From Arbacia lixula (Eukaryota > Echinodermata > Echinoidea > Arbacioida > Arbaciidae), in contig OZ022595.1 in assembly GCA_963669155.1 (NCBI GenBank), forward strand, positions 3,917,642 to 3,981,641: a stretch of 64,000 nucleotides of DNA, read 5' to 3'. The position numbers were made by a program, and so were the translations under genes. The notes beneath the pieces were generated by a model. The model saw only the letters and a list, made by a program, of their open reading frames with translations, was not told the origin of the DNA and did not search any database. This document shows positions 62,604 through 64,000 of the stretch, in pieces. Every line of letters starts with the position of its first letter. The stretch's first letter is position 1.

Positions 62604-63882
62604 CCATGCACTCATGTAGATGTTAAAAGATTTGCAACATTCTATTTTGATTTTTACATAATTATATTAAAGGCTTCTGTCTCATGCAAATACACGTTTT
62701 TTGGTTTTTCATGAACAACTGTAATAAATCCATTACGTGTGCTTCGGTTTACTTTTCAATGCTTTTACTTACACATTAAAATTCATAATCTAATTGTTAA
62801 TAACTAGCGGAGAGTCAAATCGAAAGGAAGAGGGGGCATTTAGAGGGGGCAGTGTGGGGTTCATTTGGGTATGCGGTATTCTGGATGTTGTTAGAAACGG
62901 TTAATAAGCAATAATCTTTCCAAAAACGTTCCAATAACGATTTTTGGCCGAGTGAAGCTCGGTATTCGCATGTGCACAGAGATGCAGAAAGAACCACCTC
63001 ACACACACACACACTCACTCACAAACATCATTTCCTTAAACCACCGGGCAAGAGAAACGTTTTGACCTTAACTTTTTTGTGTCACACTAACTGCCGCTCT
63101 ATGTGATTTATATGTAATTAGTTTTACAAATTGCACCAATGACGCATGGAAAATTTAAAAGAAGCGATGTACTTTACAGATGAAGCAGCTCACACAAAAT
63201 ACGCAAACACGTCTTCAGTTTCAAACAACAATTCCGCCACCTGCCCCCTAGAGGCGATATTGGTATAAGGACTACTCCATTTGTTTCTTTAGTACTTGAT
63301 GGGCCTTATTTGTATCTGATTTGAGTGGGGTGTCCGAGTTCCATTTTACAGTAGTTTAACACCTCGAGACAATTGTATCGATAAATTAACATCATATAAC
63401 ATATAAATATGTTTAAGGAAACGACAACTTCATTTTTGTGGAGAACCGCGCTGAAATATAACTTCTTTGTCAACTTGATATTCTATTATATCCTCGTGAA
63501 ACGGATGTGAAAGTAAACGATGCACGTGAATGTAAACATTCGAAATTATGATAGATGGCGATGGAATAAATGGATATTGCAGTGAAAGTGAAATTTTGTT
63601 TTTATTTGTTTGTATGATGTGTTTGCTGGTGTGGATTCTTCAATACTTACGCAAACTGTCTTGCCTACTATGACAACGACGAATAAGCAACAAAAAGATT
63701 TCGTACCCTGAACAAATTATTCAATGAACAATTCAATGAATACCAACATAATCTCTCTTTTTTAGTAGATACTATTTAACATAGATAGCAATTGCTTTAG
63801 TTTAAACGAACTTACAAGTCCTCATATACGGGTGGTAGTTTGACACGATGCGGTAAAATATATTGTTTATAATAACAATCGT

Positions 63883-64000
63883 ATAATGACTACGAGTCAC
63901 CAGAAATTAGCTGCTCCGCACGTAAGAGGAATCGTATGGGGCTTGTTAAAAACCCATTTGACTTTGATATGGGAGTACAACAGTTATGGTGGTGTTTAAA
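63883..64000 (+). repeat. Start of tandem unit 5 (cut by window edge)
   Basis: From ataatgactacg onward the sequence follows the start of units 2 and 3 (cacgtaagaggaatcgtatg, gtggtgtttaaa). The array therefore continues to the right and a fifth gene is expected beyond the window. Confidence 0.85.

Larger units (their letters stand above)
47893..63882 (+). repeat. Tandem unit 4 of the receptor array
   Basis: Fourth copy, 16.0 kb, including a 1.54-kb LTR-like insertion and a 280-bp tandem duplication in the spacer. It lacks both the TTAA MITE and the Tc1 element. Confidence 0.9.
57233..63882. other. 3' UTR and spacer of unit 4
   Basis: No further receptor exon recognised. Contains an ATGT run (57600-57631), a worn hairpin MITE (58601-58810), a LINE-like relic (60172-60345), a 280-bp tandem duplication (60385-60940) and the LTR-like insertion (61061-62603). 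Confidence 0.6.

Overview
The window is animal genomic DNA: AT-rich, with short exons in conserved GT-AG introns, microsatellites and DNA transposons. The mix of CUB, SRCR, WSC and Sushi domains in one receptor, in a tandem family, fits a marine invertebrate such as an echinoderm or another deuterostome. The species cannot be fixed from the sequence.

Layout. Positions 1-1529 hold no gene that I can support, only a ~60-bp minisatellite at about 475-1001. From about 1530 to the right edge the DNA is a head-to-tail array of one ~14-16 kb unit. Units 1-4 begin near 1546, 16348, 31764 and 47893 (same internal landmark each time), and a fifth begins near 63883 and runs off the window. Each unit carries one plus-strand gene of 11 or 12 coding exons plus about 5 kb of spacer.

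The genes. By hand-splicing I recover four type I membrane receptors of about 606, 616, 595 and 605 residues. The order is signal peptide, CUB-like domain, SRCR domain (two exons), WSC domain, Sushi/CCP domain, Thr-rich stalk (three or four tiny exons), one transmembrane helix, and a ~115-130-residue tail with five conserved tyrosines. The tail has an ITIM-like V-x-Y-x-x-V, a YxxM, a YxN and a YxxP motif. All introns from exon 1 to the transmembrane exon are phase 1, so every ectodomain module is a symmetric cassette. The arrangement reads as a family of recognition receptors with diversified ectodomains and a shared signalling tail. I know of no named family with this exact architecture.

Differences among copies. 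Each unit has an extra half-CUB exon between exon 1 and the CUB exon. It is dead in units 1, 3 and 4 but open and splice-competent in unit 2. Unit 2 has a doubled stalk exon and three places where unit-1-like and unit-3/4-like sequences are joined. Unit 3 has a late frameshift in the tail and an extra cysteine in its Sushi domain. In unit 4 the usual transmembrane-exon acceptor leads into a stop, but a new AG 20 bp downstream restores the phase.

Mobile DNA. A nearly intact 1.7-kb Tc1/Sleeping-Beauty-like transposon sits upstream of gene 3. A TTAA-flanked MITE occurs in units 1 and 2, and a TA-flanked hairpin-rich MITE occurs in all four. A 1.54-kb TG...CA element with a 5-bp target duplication (solo-LTR-like) is unique to unit 4. 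A decayed LINE-like 3' end occurs in every spacer.
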